NCBI GenBank assembly: GCA_030637245.1
Contig: DAOVVI010000037.1
Span: 1 to 8,799 of the forward strand
Direction of reading: 5' to 3'
Source of the DNA: Cyclobacteriaceae bacterium
GTDB taxonomy: Bacteria > Bacteroidota > Bacteroidia > Cytophagales > Cyclobacteriaceae
Length of the DNA: 8,799 bases
Positions 1 through 7,396 of this stretch are shown in pieces (the first letter of the stretch is position 1; the number at the start of each line of letters is the position of its first letter). The position numbers and the translations under genes are program-made. The notes under the pieces were generated by a model. It was not told the origin of the DNA and did no database searches. It was given only the letters and a program-made list of their open reading frames with translations.

Positions 1-1752
1 CGACCCATGGAAAAGCCTTACTTTCATAGCTTCTATTGGGAAGCCAGCCAAAGGCCCATTTTTCATCGCACTTTTAAATCCCTTTTCAACTGCAGGAATA
101 AATTCCCGTGGAATAGCTCCTCCCACAATACTATTGACAAACTCAAGGCCTTCTTTGCCATCCTCTCTTGGACTCATTTCGAATTCAATGTCAGCAAATT
201 TGCCCCGCCCGCCGGTTTGTTTTTTATAAACTTCATTGTGCTCAATCAGTGTTGTAATACTTTCTTTATAAGCAACTTGAGGCGCTCCCTGATTTATTTC
301 AACACCAAATTCACGCTTCAATCTATCTATAATAATTTCTAAGTGAAGCTCTCCCATGCCTCTCAAAATAGTTTGACCTGTTTCTTCATCCGTATGAACA
401 CGTAAGGTCGGGTCTTCTTCTACCAACTTAGAAATAGCAATACCAAGTTTGTCAACATCAGCCTGGGTTTTGGCTTCAATTGCATATCCAATTACCGGCT
501 CTGGGAAAGTCATAGATTCCAACACAATCTTATGCTTTTCATCTACGAGTGTATCTCCAGTCTTAATATTTTTAAATCCTACCCCTGCGGCAATATCTCC
601 TGCTTCTACCTGGTTTATTGGATTTTGTTTGTTGGAATGCATTTGCATCAACCTGGAAATTCTTTCTTTTTTCTCAGTTCTCATATTGAAAACATAGGAA
701 CCGGCGTCAAGCTTTCCGGAATATACTCTGAAGAACGCTAGTCTGCCCACAAAAGGATCAGTAGCAATTTTAAATGCTAAAGCTGAAAAAGGCTCATCTG
801 CGCTCGCATTCCTGATTTCTTCTTTTTCTGTATATGGATTAATTCCAGAAACCGGAGGAAGATCTAGTGGAGAAGGTAAATATTCACAAATTGCATCCAG
901 AAGTGATTGGACACCTTTATTTTTAAATGCAGATCCAACCAATACAGGAGAGAATGACATGTCCATTACAGCTTTCCTGATGGCTGCCATCATTTCTTCA
1001 GGAGTGATTGAATCAGGATCTTCAAAAAACTTCTCAAGAAGCTCATCATCATAATCCGCCACACTTTCTACAAGTTTTTGTCTCCACTCAACTACAGTAT
1101 CGACTAAATCTTCAGGAATAGGAACTTCTTCATAAGTCATTCCTTTATCCTCTTCATTCCAAATTATGGCCTTATTTGTAATTAAATCAACAACTCCAAC
1201 AAAAGTATCTTCAGAACCAATCGGCACCTGAAGAGGTACCGGATTCGCTTTTAATTTTTCCCTAATATCATCAACCACTCCGAAAAAATCAGCCCCTGCT
1301 CTATCCATTTTATTTACAAAACAGATTCTCGGAACTTCGTATTTATCAGCCTGTCTCCAAACTGTTTCCGATTGCGGTTCAACCCCGGATACAGCGCAGA
1401 ATAGTGCGACTGCACCGTCCAAAACTCTCAAGGAGCGCTCTACTTCAACCGTAAAGTCAACGTGACCTGGAGTATCAATAATATTTATATTGTAGTCTTC
1501 GGTATTTGGCAATGGCTTACCTTGTTCTGTCGGGTACTTCCAGAATGTAGTTGTCGCCGCTGAAGTAATTGTAATTCCTCTTTCCTGCTCTTGCTCCATC
1601 CAATCCATCACTGCTCCCCCATCATGTACCTCACCAATTTTGTGGGTCAATCCGGTATAATAGAGAATTCGCTCTGTCGCGGTGGTTTTGCCGGCATCAA
1701 TGTGCGCCATGATGCCTATATTTCTTAAATATTTAAGATTCTTCTTAGCCAT
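1..1752 (-). CDS. fusA: Translation elongation factor G, 5' part (first 584 codons; runs off the window)
   Basis: EF-G is the cytoplasmic GTPase that drives tRNA-mRNA translocation and, with RRF, ribosome recycling. I translated the frame from the ATG at 1752 to the window edge and found it open throughout. All G-domain motifs are present: P-loop AHIDAGKTT (residues 16-24), switch I RGITIT (58-63), DTPGH (93-97, with the catalytic-site His97), NKMD (147-150) and GSAFKN (273-278). The domain II motif GDTLVD (near 400), domain III (EEDPTLRV, 445-452) and early domain IV ([16 protein letters not shown] 513-519) follow in order. Bacterial EF-G is usually about 700 residues, so roughly the last 110-120 (end of domain IV and domain V) lie outside. 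The start is the first in-frame ATG and gives the typical [14 protein letters not shown] beginning. It lies 8 bp after rpsG, so the two are cotranscribed. The loop between switch I and DTPGH is several residues longer than in E. coli EF-G. Identification is near certain; whether a second EF-G paralogue exists elsewhere cannot be seen here. Confidence 0.98.
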   Translation of the reverse strand, partial: MAKKNLKYLRNIGIMAHIDAGKTTATERILYYTGLTHKIGEVHDGGAVMDWMEQEQERGITITSAATTTFWKYPTEQGKPLPNTEDYNINIIDTPGHVDFTVEVERSLRVLDGAVALFCAVSGVEPQSETVWRQADKYEVPRICFVNKMDRAGADFFGVVDDIREKLKANPVPLQVPIGSEDTFVGVVDLITNKAIIWNEEDKGMTYEEVPIPEDLVDTVVEWRQKLVESVADYDDELLEKFFEDPDSITPEEMMAAIRKAVMDMSFSPVLVGSAFKNKGVQSLLDAICEYLPSPLDLPPVSGINPYTEKEEIRNASADEPFSALAFKIATDPFVGRLAFFRVYSGKLDAGSYVFNMRTEKKERISRLMQMHSNKQNPINQVEAGDIAAGVGFKNIKTGDTLVDEKHKIVLESMTFPEPVIGYAIEAKTQADVDKLGIAISKLVEEDPTLRVHTDEETGQTILRGMGELHLEIIIDRLKREFGVEINQGAPQVAYKESITTLIEHNEVYKKQTGGRGKFADIEFEMSPREDGKEGLEFVNSIVGGAIPREFIPAVEKGFKSAMKNGPLAGFPIEAMKVRLFHGS

Positions 1753-1760
1753 TTTTCATA

Positions 1761-2228
1761 CTAAAACCTAAAATGTGAAAACGCTTTATTCGCTTCCGCC
1801 ATTCTATGTGTATCGTCCTTTTTTTTCACCGCAGAACCTTCTCCCTTGGAAGCAGCAACAATTTCACCTGCTAACCGCTGAACCATTGTTTTTTCTCCTC
1901 GTAGTCTGGCGTACATGATCATCCACTTAATGCCAAGCGCTGTTTTTCTCTCCGGTCTTACTTCCAACGGAACCTGAAATGTAGCTCCTCCAACTCTCCT
2001 ACTCTTTACCTCAACATAAGGCATCACATTATTTAGTGCTGTTTTCCATATATCCAATCCGTTTTCACCGGTCTTTTCATGTACTAAATCAACAGCACCA
2101 TAAAAAGTGGAATAGGCTAAATTCTTTTTGCCTTTGACCATGAGGTAATTCACAAACTTTGTAACTAAAGTTTCCTGAAATTTTGGATCAGGTAATATAT
2201 ATCTCTTTTTAGGTTTCGCCTTTCTCAT
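1761..2228 (-). CDS. rpsG: 30S ribosomal protein S7
   Basis: S7 is a primary 16S rRNA-binding protein that organises the 30S head and lies next to the E site and the mRNA exit channel. The product has 155 residues, the normal bacterial length. Visible family features are the S7 signature around residues 14-44 ([12 protein letters not shown], then GKK at 33-35), the beta-hairpin at about 73-91 ([15 protein letters not shown]) that reaches the E site, the helix [15 protein letters not shown] (101-115) and the C-terminal [21 protein letters not shown] region. The ATG at 2228 gives the standard [10 protein letters not shown]-terminus. There is no Shine-Dalgarno sequence; the start is preceded by A/T only. 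The gene lies 16 bp after rpsL and 8 bp before fusA, so it is the middle of a compact rpsL-rpsG-fusA unit. In E. coli, S7 represses translation of its operon by binding the rpsL-rpsG spacer. Here that spacer is too short to hold such an operator, so any autoregulation would need a different site. Confidence 0.98.
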   Translation of the reverse strand: MRKAKPKKRYILPDPKFQETLVTKFVNYLMVKGKKNLAYSTFYGAVDLVHEKTGENGLDIWKTALNNVMPYVEVKSRRVGGATFQVPLEVRPERKTALGIKWMIMYARLRGEKTMVQRLAGEIVAASKGEGSAVKKKDDTHRMAEANKAFSHFRF

Positions 2229-2233
2229 TTTAT

Positions 2234-2247
2234 TAAATAATTATTTA
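2234..2247. repeat. 14-bp A/T-only palindrome in the rpsL-rpsG junction
   Basis: The sequence TAAATAATTATTTA is a perfect inverted repeat with no spacer. It covers the rpsL stop codon (2247-2245) and most of the 16-bp gap to rpsG. It contains only A and T, so a stable RNA hairpin is unlikely. It may simply reflect the A/T-rich, unstructured sequence this phylum uses in front of start codons. I annotate it because it is essentially the whole spacer where S7 autoregulation acts in E. coli. Confidence 0.35.
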
Positions 2248-2619
2248 TTTTTTAGGCCTTTTCGCTCCATACTTAGATCTTGCCTGCAATCTTCCATCTA
2301 CACCCGCAGTATCTAAAGCTCCCCTAATAATATGGTATCTTACACCCGGAAGATCTTTCACTCTTCCTCCTCTAATCAAGACAATTGAGTGCTCCTGTAA
2401 ATTGTGCCCCTCACCCATAATGTAGGCATTCACCTCTTTGGTATTTGTCAACCTTACTCTTGCTACCTTCCTCATGGCAGAATTTGGTTTTTTCGGAGTT
2501 GTGGTATAAACTCTCGTACAAACACCCCTGCGCTGAGGGCAAGCATCCAAAGCGCGAGACTTTGATTTACTGGTTAATTTTTTTCTACCTTTTCTTACTA
2601 ACTGCTGTATAGTAGGCAT
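2245..2619 (-). CDS. rpsL: 30S ribosomal protein S12
   Basis: S12 sits at the decoding centre of the 30S subunit and controls tRNA selection accuracy. The product is 124 residues, the usual bacterial length, and is strongly conserved: [10 protein letters not shown] at the start, [21 protein letters not shown] (27-47), [10 protein letters not shown] (69-78), [14 protein letters not shown] (83-96) and the end [12 protein letters not shown]. The positions where streptomycin-resistance changes are known are the common sensitive type: Lys43 (E. coli Lys42, mature numbering), Pro91 and Lys88 are unchanged. Asp89, the residue that carries beta-methylthiolation in many bacteria, is present. The ATG at 2619 gives the canonical N-terminus. 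No Shine-Dalgarno sequence is seen; the upstream stretch is AATTAACATAATAATAGT. This is the first gene after a recognisable promoter (2663-2693), so it probably heads the rpsL-rpsG-fusA unit. Confidence 0.98.
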   Translation of the reverse strand: MPTIQQLVRKGRKKLTSKSKSRALDACPQRRGVCTRVYTTTPKKPNSAMRKVARVRLTNTKEVNAYIMGEGHNLQEHSIVLIRGGRVKDLPGVRYHIIRGALDTAGVDGRLQARSKYGAKRPKK

Positions 2620-2662
2620 ACTATTATTATGTTAATTAATATCTCAATATTTTTTGGGACTG

Positions 2663-2693
2663 CAAAGGTATGGATTTAGATAATATTAAAAAA
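2663..2693 (-). promoter_or_regulatory. Bacteroidota-type promoter for rpsL-rpsG-fusA
   Basis: Read on the minus strand, TACCTTTG at 2670-2663 matches exactly the -7 element TAnnTTTG recognised by the Bacteroidota primary sigma factor. Nineteen bases upstream, TTTT at 2693-2690 is a one-mismatch version of the -33 element TTTG. The 19-bp spacing fits the known range of about 19-21. The start of transcription would fall around 2655-2660, leaving an rpsL leader of about 35-40 nt. The site is in the only true intergenic gap of the window. The -7 match is strong; the -33 box is less certain because it sits in a run of T. Confidence 0.75.
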
Positions 2694-2712
2694 TGATTTT
2701 TAATAAAAATCA
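2688..2712 (-). terminator. Probable intrinsic terminator after the DUF3467 gene
   Basis: On the minus strand, TGATTTTT (2712-2705), a 3-nt loop ATT (2704-2702) and AAAAATCA (2701-2694) form a perfect 8-bp inverted repeat, followed at once by six T (2693-2688). The first three bases of the stem are the DUF3467 stop codon TGA. The hairpin plus T tract is the layout of a Rho-independent terminator, and the T run lies only on the minus-strand side. The stem has a single G-C pair, so it would be weak and read-through into rpsL is likely. Confidence 0.5.
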
Positions 2713-3033
2713 AGCCTCTCCAATTGTGCCACCAAAATTAATAGGGAATTTTGGCGCATCATCAGTTTTCTTGATAGCGCCATATGTTTCCTCATATTTT
2801 TCAATGTTATCCTTTAGTGCATACAATAACCGTTTGGCGTGCTCAGGTGTTACTACTATCCTGGATTTCACCTTTGCTTTCGGTACACCAGGCATTAAAC
2901 GTATGAAGTCAATAACAAACTCACTATTTGAATGAGCAATCATTGCCAAATTAGCATACACTCCTTCTGCTATTTCTTCAGAGAGTTCAACATTGATTTG
3001 ATTTTTATTAGGATCTTTTTTTTCTGAATCCAT
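2710..3033 (-). CDS. DUF3467 family protein, function unknown, coupled to rpoC
   Basis: This is a 107-residue soluble protein with no signal peptide, membrane segment or cysteine. I recognise it as a DUF3467-type protein, a family commonly found downstream of rpoC in Bacteroidota; its function is not established. An acidic and lysine-rich, probably disordered N-terminus (1-13) is followed by a core at about 14-88: NVELSEEIAEGVYANLAMI, the NSEFVIDFIRLMPG stretch (36-49), then KVKSRIVVTPEHAKRLLYAL (54-73) and a helix ending IEKYEETYGAIKK (77-89). The pattern suggests beta strands followed by one long amphipathic helix. The tail (90-107) is rich in Pro, Gly and Phe. The start ATG at 3033 lies 5 bp after the rpoC stop, so translation is probably coupled to rpoC and the protein made in step with RNA polymerase. 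A probable terminator overlaps its stop codon. A role linked to RNA polymerase or its assembly is only a guess from position. The reading frame is certain; the family name is from memory of the motif. Confidence 0.88.
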   Translation of the reverse strand: MDSEKKDPNKNQINVELSEEIAEGVYANLAMIAHSNSEFVIDFIRLMPGVPKAKVKSRIVVTPEHAKRLLYALKDNIEKYEETYGAIKKTDDAPKFPINFGGTIGEA

Positions 3034-3038
3034 CTATA

Positions 3039-6000
3039 TTAAAAATTTGATTCGGTTTCTTCCTCAACCTTATTGAACTCTTCTTTTGACGCCATCAAAG
3101 CATCGTATTCTTTCTGCGAAGTGACAATCATCTTCAGGTAATCTCTCATCCCCGTTCCAGCAGGTATTAAATGACCAACAATCACGTTTTCCTTTAATCC
3201 ATTCAAACGATCCGCTTTTCCACGGATTGAAGCTTCACTTAAGACTTTAGTTGTTTCTTGGAAAGAAGCGGCTGAAATAAAACTTTCGGTTCCCAAAGAA
3301 GCCTGAGTGATTCCTTGAAGAGTAGGTTTGGATACAGCAGGTTGTGCGTCTCTAACTTCAACAGGCTTGAGGTCTCTTCTTTTCAAACTGGAATTTTCAT
3401 CTCTCAACCTACGGCTGGAAATGATTTGTCCCGCCTTCATCGATTCAGAATCTTTTGGATCAACTACAACTTTCATATCCATTATTGTATCATTTTCCTC
3501 TCTGAACAGCCATCTGTCAACTACCTGGCCATTCAAAAAGCTTGTGTCTCCTGAGTCAACGATAGAAACCTTCTGCATCATCTGTCTGACAATGGCTTCA
3601 ATATGCTTGTCATTAATTTTCACCCCCTGAAGTCTATATACTTCCTGAATTTCATCCACAAGATATTCCTGAACAGCGGTGGGACCTTTAATTGCTAATA
3701 TATCTGCCGGTGTGATCGCACCATCAGACAATGCCATCCCGGCTCTAACAAAATCATTATTTTGAACGAGAATATGTTTAGAAAGGGAAACCAGGTATCT
3801 CTTTTTTACACCATCCTTAGATTCAATGAATATTTCTCTGTTACCTCTCTTGATTCCTCCGTATGAAACAACTCCATCAATTTCACTCACAGCAGCCGGA
3901 TTAGATGGATTTCTGGCTTCAAACAATTCAGTTACTCTTGGAAGACCACCGGTAATATCCCTCGATTTACCCATTGTTCTAGGTATTTTCACCAATACCT
4001 GGCCTGCTTTTATTTTTTCCCCATCACTTACTGCCAGGTGAGCGCCCACCGGAATGTTATAAGAAATCTCATCATCTTTAGTTTCGATGATCAATGCAGG
4101 ATTTTTCGTCTTATCTTTTGAATCAATAATAACTTTTTCCCTATGACCTGTTTGTTCATCTGAAATTTCCCGATATGTAAGATTTTCTTCAATCATATCA
4201 TACTTAATGGTTCCATCTAATTCAGTGAGAATTACAGCATTATATGGATCCCAGAAGCAAAGTTCATGGTCTTTTTTAATTTTATCTCCTTCTTTCACTT
4301 TTAAGAAAGCTCCATAAGGCACATGATTGCTAATAAGCACTTTCTTTGATTTAGGATCAATAATCTTAATCTCACCTGATCTCCCCATAACTACGGAAAC
4401 ATCATTTTCTTCATTGTCAGTGGTATTAATTGACCTTAACTCTTCGAATTCAACAACTCCTGTAAATTTGGCCTTAATCCTTGCGTCAACAGCAATATTT
4501 GATGCAGTACCACCTACGTGAAAAGTTCTAAGTGTAAGCTGAGTTCCCGGCTCACCAATCGACTGGGCAGCAATTACACCAACAGCTTCTCCTTTTTGGA
4601 CCATCTTGCCGGTAGCGAGATTTCTGCCATAACATCTGGCACAAACACCTTTTCTAGTTTCACAAGTAAGTACTGACCTAATTTCAATTTCTTCTATACT
4701 TGTTTCATCAATTCTCTTAGCGATTTCCTCATCAATTTCTGTATTAGAGGCAACAATTAGTTCTTCAGTAAGTGGATCAAAAATATCATGAACAGTCACT
4801 CTGCCGAGGATTCTTTCAGACAGCGGTTCAACAATATCCTCATTGTCTTTAAGAGCGGTTACCACAATCCCTCTCAGCGTATTGCAATCAGGTTCATTGA
4901 CAACAACATCCTGAGAAACATCCACCAATCTTCTTGTCAGATACCCTGCATCGGCTGTTTTCAAAGCTGTATCAGCTAAACCTTTTCTGGCACCGTGAGT
5001 AGATATGAAATATTCTATTACGTCCAGACCTTCTTTAAAGTTTGACAAAATTGGATTTTCAATAATTTCACCAACAGATCCTACGAGGTTTTTCTGTGGT
5101 TTTGCCATCAATCCTCTCATACCACCTAATTGACGAATTTGCTCTCTTGAACCCCTGGCTCCAGAGTGCATCATCATGAAAATAGAGTTAAAGCCCTTTT
5201 TATCTTCCTCCAATTGCTTCATGAGGGTACTTGTAATCTGAGAGTTTATTCTTGTCCAGATATCAATTACCTGATTGTACCTTTCATTATCAGTGATAAG
5301 ACCCATCAGGTAGTTATTCCACACCTCATCAACTTCACCTTTTGCTTCATTGATCAATGCATCCTTCACTTTAGGAATCATAACATCATTCAATCCAATA
5401 GAAAGCCCCCCTTTATATGCTTCCTGAAATCCCAATGTTTTAATGTCATCCAGGAATCTAGCGGTAACATCCATCCCTGTAATTTTAAATACATCAGAAA
5501 TGATCAGTTGCAGCTTTTTCTTAGTCAATAATTCATTGACGAATCCAACTTCTTCAGGAACATGCTGATTAAAGATTACTCTTCCTGCAACAGTCTCAAT
5601 GACTTTTGTCTCGAGTTCACCAGCCTCATTTCTGACTTTTGTCCTTACTTTTATATAAGCATGTTTAGATACTCGTCCTTCATTGAGAGCAATAATCACC
5701 TCTTCCGAAGAATAAAATTCCATTCCTTCGCTAAGTTCAGGATTGCTTTTGGTGCCTCTTCTTCCCTTCGTAACATAATATAGCCCTAAAACCATGTCCT
5801 GTGAAGGAACCGTAATAGGAGCGCCATTAGCAGGATTTAAAATATTATGAGAAGAAAGCATTAAAATAGACGCCTCTAAGACTGCTTCCTGCCCCAGCGG
5901 AACATGTACAGCCATTTGGTCGCCATCAAAGTCCGCATTAAAAGCAGTACAAGCTAATGGATGCAATTGTATAGCTTTGCCTTCAATCAACTTTGGTTGG

Positions 6001-7352
6001 AATGCTTGAATCCCCAGCCGGTGAAGTGTTGGAGCCCTATTAAGTAATACAGGATGTCCTTTTAATACATTTTCAAGAATATCCCACACCACAGGATCTT
6101 TCCTGTCAACAATTTTTTTAGCTGACTTAACGGTTTTTACAATTCCCCTTTCAATCAACTTTCTGATGATGAATGGCTTGAATAGCTCTGCTGCCATATT
6201 TTTTGGCAGACCACATTCATGCATTTTCAATTCAGGGCCAACTACAATTACTGATCTTCCGGAATAATCTACTCTTTTACCAAGAAGGTTTTGACGGAAT
6301 CGACCTTGTTTTCCTTTAAGCATGTCACTCAAAGATTTAAGCGCTCGATTTCCATCGGATCTTACAGCATTAACTTTTCTAGAATTGTCAAATAGTGAAT
6401 CGACGGCTTCCTGAAGCATTCTTTTTTCATTTCGTAAGATAACTTCCGGAGCTTTAATATCTATCAATCGCTTGAGTCGATTATTTCTAATTATTACCCT
6501 TCTATATAAATCATTTAAATCAGAGGTTGCAAACCTTCCTCCATCCAAAGGAACTAATGGTCTTAATTCCGGAGGAATTACCGGCACCATCTTGATGATC
6601 ATCCATTCCGGCCTGTTCTCAATTCTGGTGCGTGCATCTCTGAAAGCCTCAACAACACGTAACCTTTTCAAAGCTTCAGCTTTTCTTTGTTGCGAAGTGT
6701 CAGTAGCAGCCTGATGCCTTAATTTATAAGACAACTCATCCAAGTCAGTCCTCGCCAAAAGCATTTCAAGAGCTTCGGCGCCCATTTTAGCAATGAATTT
6801 TTCAGGATCATTGTCATCCAACATTTGATTTTCTCTTGGCAACTTATCAAGTATATCAAGATATTCGTCTTCAGTCAGATAATCCATTTTACTAATGTCA
6901 TCATCTTCCTTAATACCTGGTTGAATGACCACATAACGTTCATAATAAATGATTTGATCCAACTTCTTGGTTGGCAAACCAAGCAGGTATCCAATCTTAT
7001 TTGGAAGTGATCTGAAATACCATATATGAGCGACAGGAACAACAAGTTCGATGTGCCCCATTCGCTCCCTTCTTACCTTCTTTTCAGTTACTTCAACACC
7101 ACAACGGTCACAAATGATCCCTTTATATCTTATTCTTTTATATTTCCCACAATGACATTCCCAATCTTTGACCGGGCCAAAAATGCGCTCGCAGAATAAC
7201 CCTCCCATTTCTGGTTTATAAGTTCTGTAGTTAATGGTTTCAGGTTGGGTAACCTCACCATGACTACTCTCCAAAATGGATTCTGGTGACGCAAGACTTA
7301 TGGTAACTTTTGAAAAGTCACTTTTTAGTTTTTTGTTTTTTCTGAATGCCAT
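3039..7352 (-). CDS. rpoC: DNA-directed RNA polymerase subunit beta'
   Basis: Beta' is the largest RNA polymerase subunit and supplies the active-site magnesium ligands. The 1437-residue product is near the family length (E. coli 1407). In order: N-terminal zinc ligands Cys66, Cys68, Cys81 and Cys84; the sigma-binding clamp coiled coil near 265-310; lid/rudder region ([19 protein letters not shown], 347-365); catalytic NADFDGDQM (472-480) with Asp474, Asp476 and Asp478; F-loop [13 protein letters not shown] (729-741); bridge helix [22 protein letters not shown] (about 787-808); second zinc site Cys823, Cys897, Cys904 and Cys907; trigger loop [13 protein letters not shown] (933-945) with Arg942 and His945. 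About 185 residues between His945 and DITGGLPRV (from 1132) form an SI3-type trigger-loop insertion, as in E. coli. The conserved end includes [14 protein letters not shown] and [13 protein letters not shown], then an acidic tail. The start ATG at 7352 gives [10 protein letters not shown] with no Shine-Dalgarno sequence. The gene lies 44 bp after rpoB and 5 bp before the DUF3467 gene. No frameshift or missing key residue is seen. Confidence 0.99.
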   Translation of the reverse strand: MAFRKNKKLKSDFSKVTISLASPESILESSHGEVTQPETINYRTYKPEMGGLFCERIFGPVKDWECHCGKYKRIRYKGIICDRCGVEVTEKKVRRERMGHIELVVPVAHIWYFRSLPNKIGYLLGLPTKKLDQIIYYERYVVIQPGIKEDDDISKMDYLTEDEYLDILDKLPRENQMLDDNDPEKFIAKMGAEALEMLLARTDLDELSYKLRHQAATDTSQQRKAEALKRLRVVEAFRDARTRIENRPEWMIIKMVPVIPPELRPLVPLDGGRFATSDLNDLYRRVIIRNNRLKRLIDIKAPEVILRNEKRMLQEAVDSLFDNSRKVNAVRSDGNRALKSLSDMLKGKQGRFRQNLLGKRVDYSGRSVIVVGPELKMHECGLPKNMAAELFKPFIIRKLIERGIVKTVKSAKKIVDRKDPVVWDILENVLKGHPVLLNRAPTLHRLGIQAFQPKLIEGKAIQLHPLACTAFNADFDGDQMAVHVPLGQEAVLEASILMLSSHNILNPANGAPITVPSQDMVLGLYYVTKGRRGTKSNPELSEGMEFYSSEEVIIALNEGRVSKHAYIKVRTKVRNEAGELETKVIETVAGRVIFNQHVPEEVGFVNELLTKKKLQLIISDVFKITGMDVTARFLDDIKTLGFQEAYKGGLSIGLNDVMIPKVKDALINEAKGEVDEVWNNYLMGLITDNERYNQVIDIWTRINSQITSTLMKQLEEDKKGFNSIFMMMHSGARGSREQIRQLGGMRGLMAKPQKNLVGSVGEIIENPILSNFKEGLDVIEYFISTHGARKGLADTALKTADAGYLTRRLVDVSQDVVVNEPDCNTLRGIVVTALKDNEDIVEPLSERILGRVTVHDIFDPLTEELIVASNTEIDEEIAKRIDETSIEEIEIRSVLTCETRKGVCARCYGRNLATGKMVQKGEAVGVIAAQSIGEPGTQLTLRTFHVGGTASNIAVDARIKAKFTGVVEFEELRSINTTDNEENDVSVVMGRSGEIKIIDPKSKKVLISNHVPYGAFLKVKEGDKIKKDHELCFWDPYNAVILTELDGTIKYDMIEENLTYREISDEQTGHREKVIIDSKDKTKNPALIIETKDDEISYNIPVGAHLAVSDGEKIKAGQVLVKIPRTMGKSRDITGGLPRVTELFEARNPSNPAAVSEIDGVVSYGGIKRGNREIFIESKDGVKKRYLVSLSKHILVQNNDFVRAGMALSDGAITPADILAIKGPTAVQEYLVDEIQEVYRLQGVKINDKHIEAIVRQMMQKVSIVDSGDTSFLNGQVVDRWLFREENDTIMDMKVVVDPKDSESMKAGQIISSRRLRDENSSLKRRDLKPVEVRDAQPAVSKPTLQGITQASLGTESFISAASFQETTKVLSEASIRGKADRLNGLKENVIVGHLIPAGTGMRDYLKMIVTSQKEYDALMASKEEFNKVEEETESNF

Positions 7353-7396
7353 AATTTATTAGCGTATTTATTATTAACCAAAAAGGTTTGAATTCA
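7353..7396 (-). other. rpoB-rpoC spacer
   Basis: This 44-bp A/T-rich gap separates the two polymerase genes. It has no clear promoter and no Shine-Dalgarno sequence in front of rpoC. AACC-TTTTT-GGTT forms a 4-bp stem with a loop of five T, too weak to call a terminator. The spacing and shared direction fit one rpoB-rpoC transcript. Confidence 0.6.

Noticed and set aside
7..342. Plus-strand open frame of 111 codons at the left edge
   Set aside because: It lies wholly antisense to fusA, which is intact and conserved in the other frame. The predicted protein has no recognisable motif and looks like a shadow.
5166..5531. Plus-strand open frame of 121 codons inside rpoC
   Set aside because: It is antisense to the F-loop and neighbouring conserved beta' sequence. 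The composition is that of a shadow frame, with no start context or homology that I recognise. The other plus-strand frames between 2693 and 7872 fail for the same reason.
7313..7344. Two A runs at the start of rpoC (AGAAAAAACAAAAAACT) as a slippage or frameshift site
   Set aside because: The frame continues directly into conserved beta' sequence, and A-rich early codons encoding Lys are common here. There is no alternative product of interest in the shifted frames.
7375..7391. AACC-TTTTT-GGTT hairpin between rpoB and rpoC as a terminator
   Set aside because: The stem is only 4 bp with no T tract after it, and rpoB-rpoC cotranscription is the norm.
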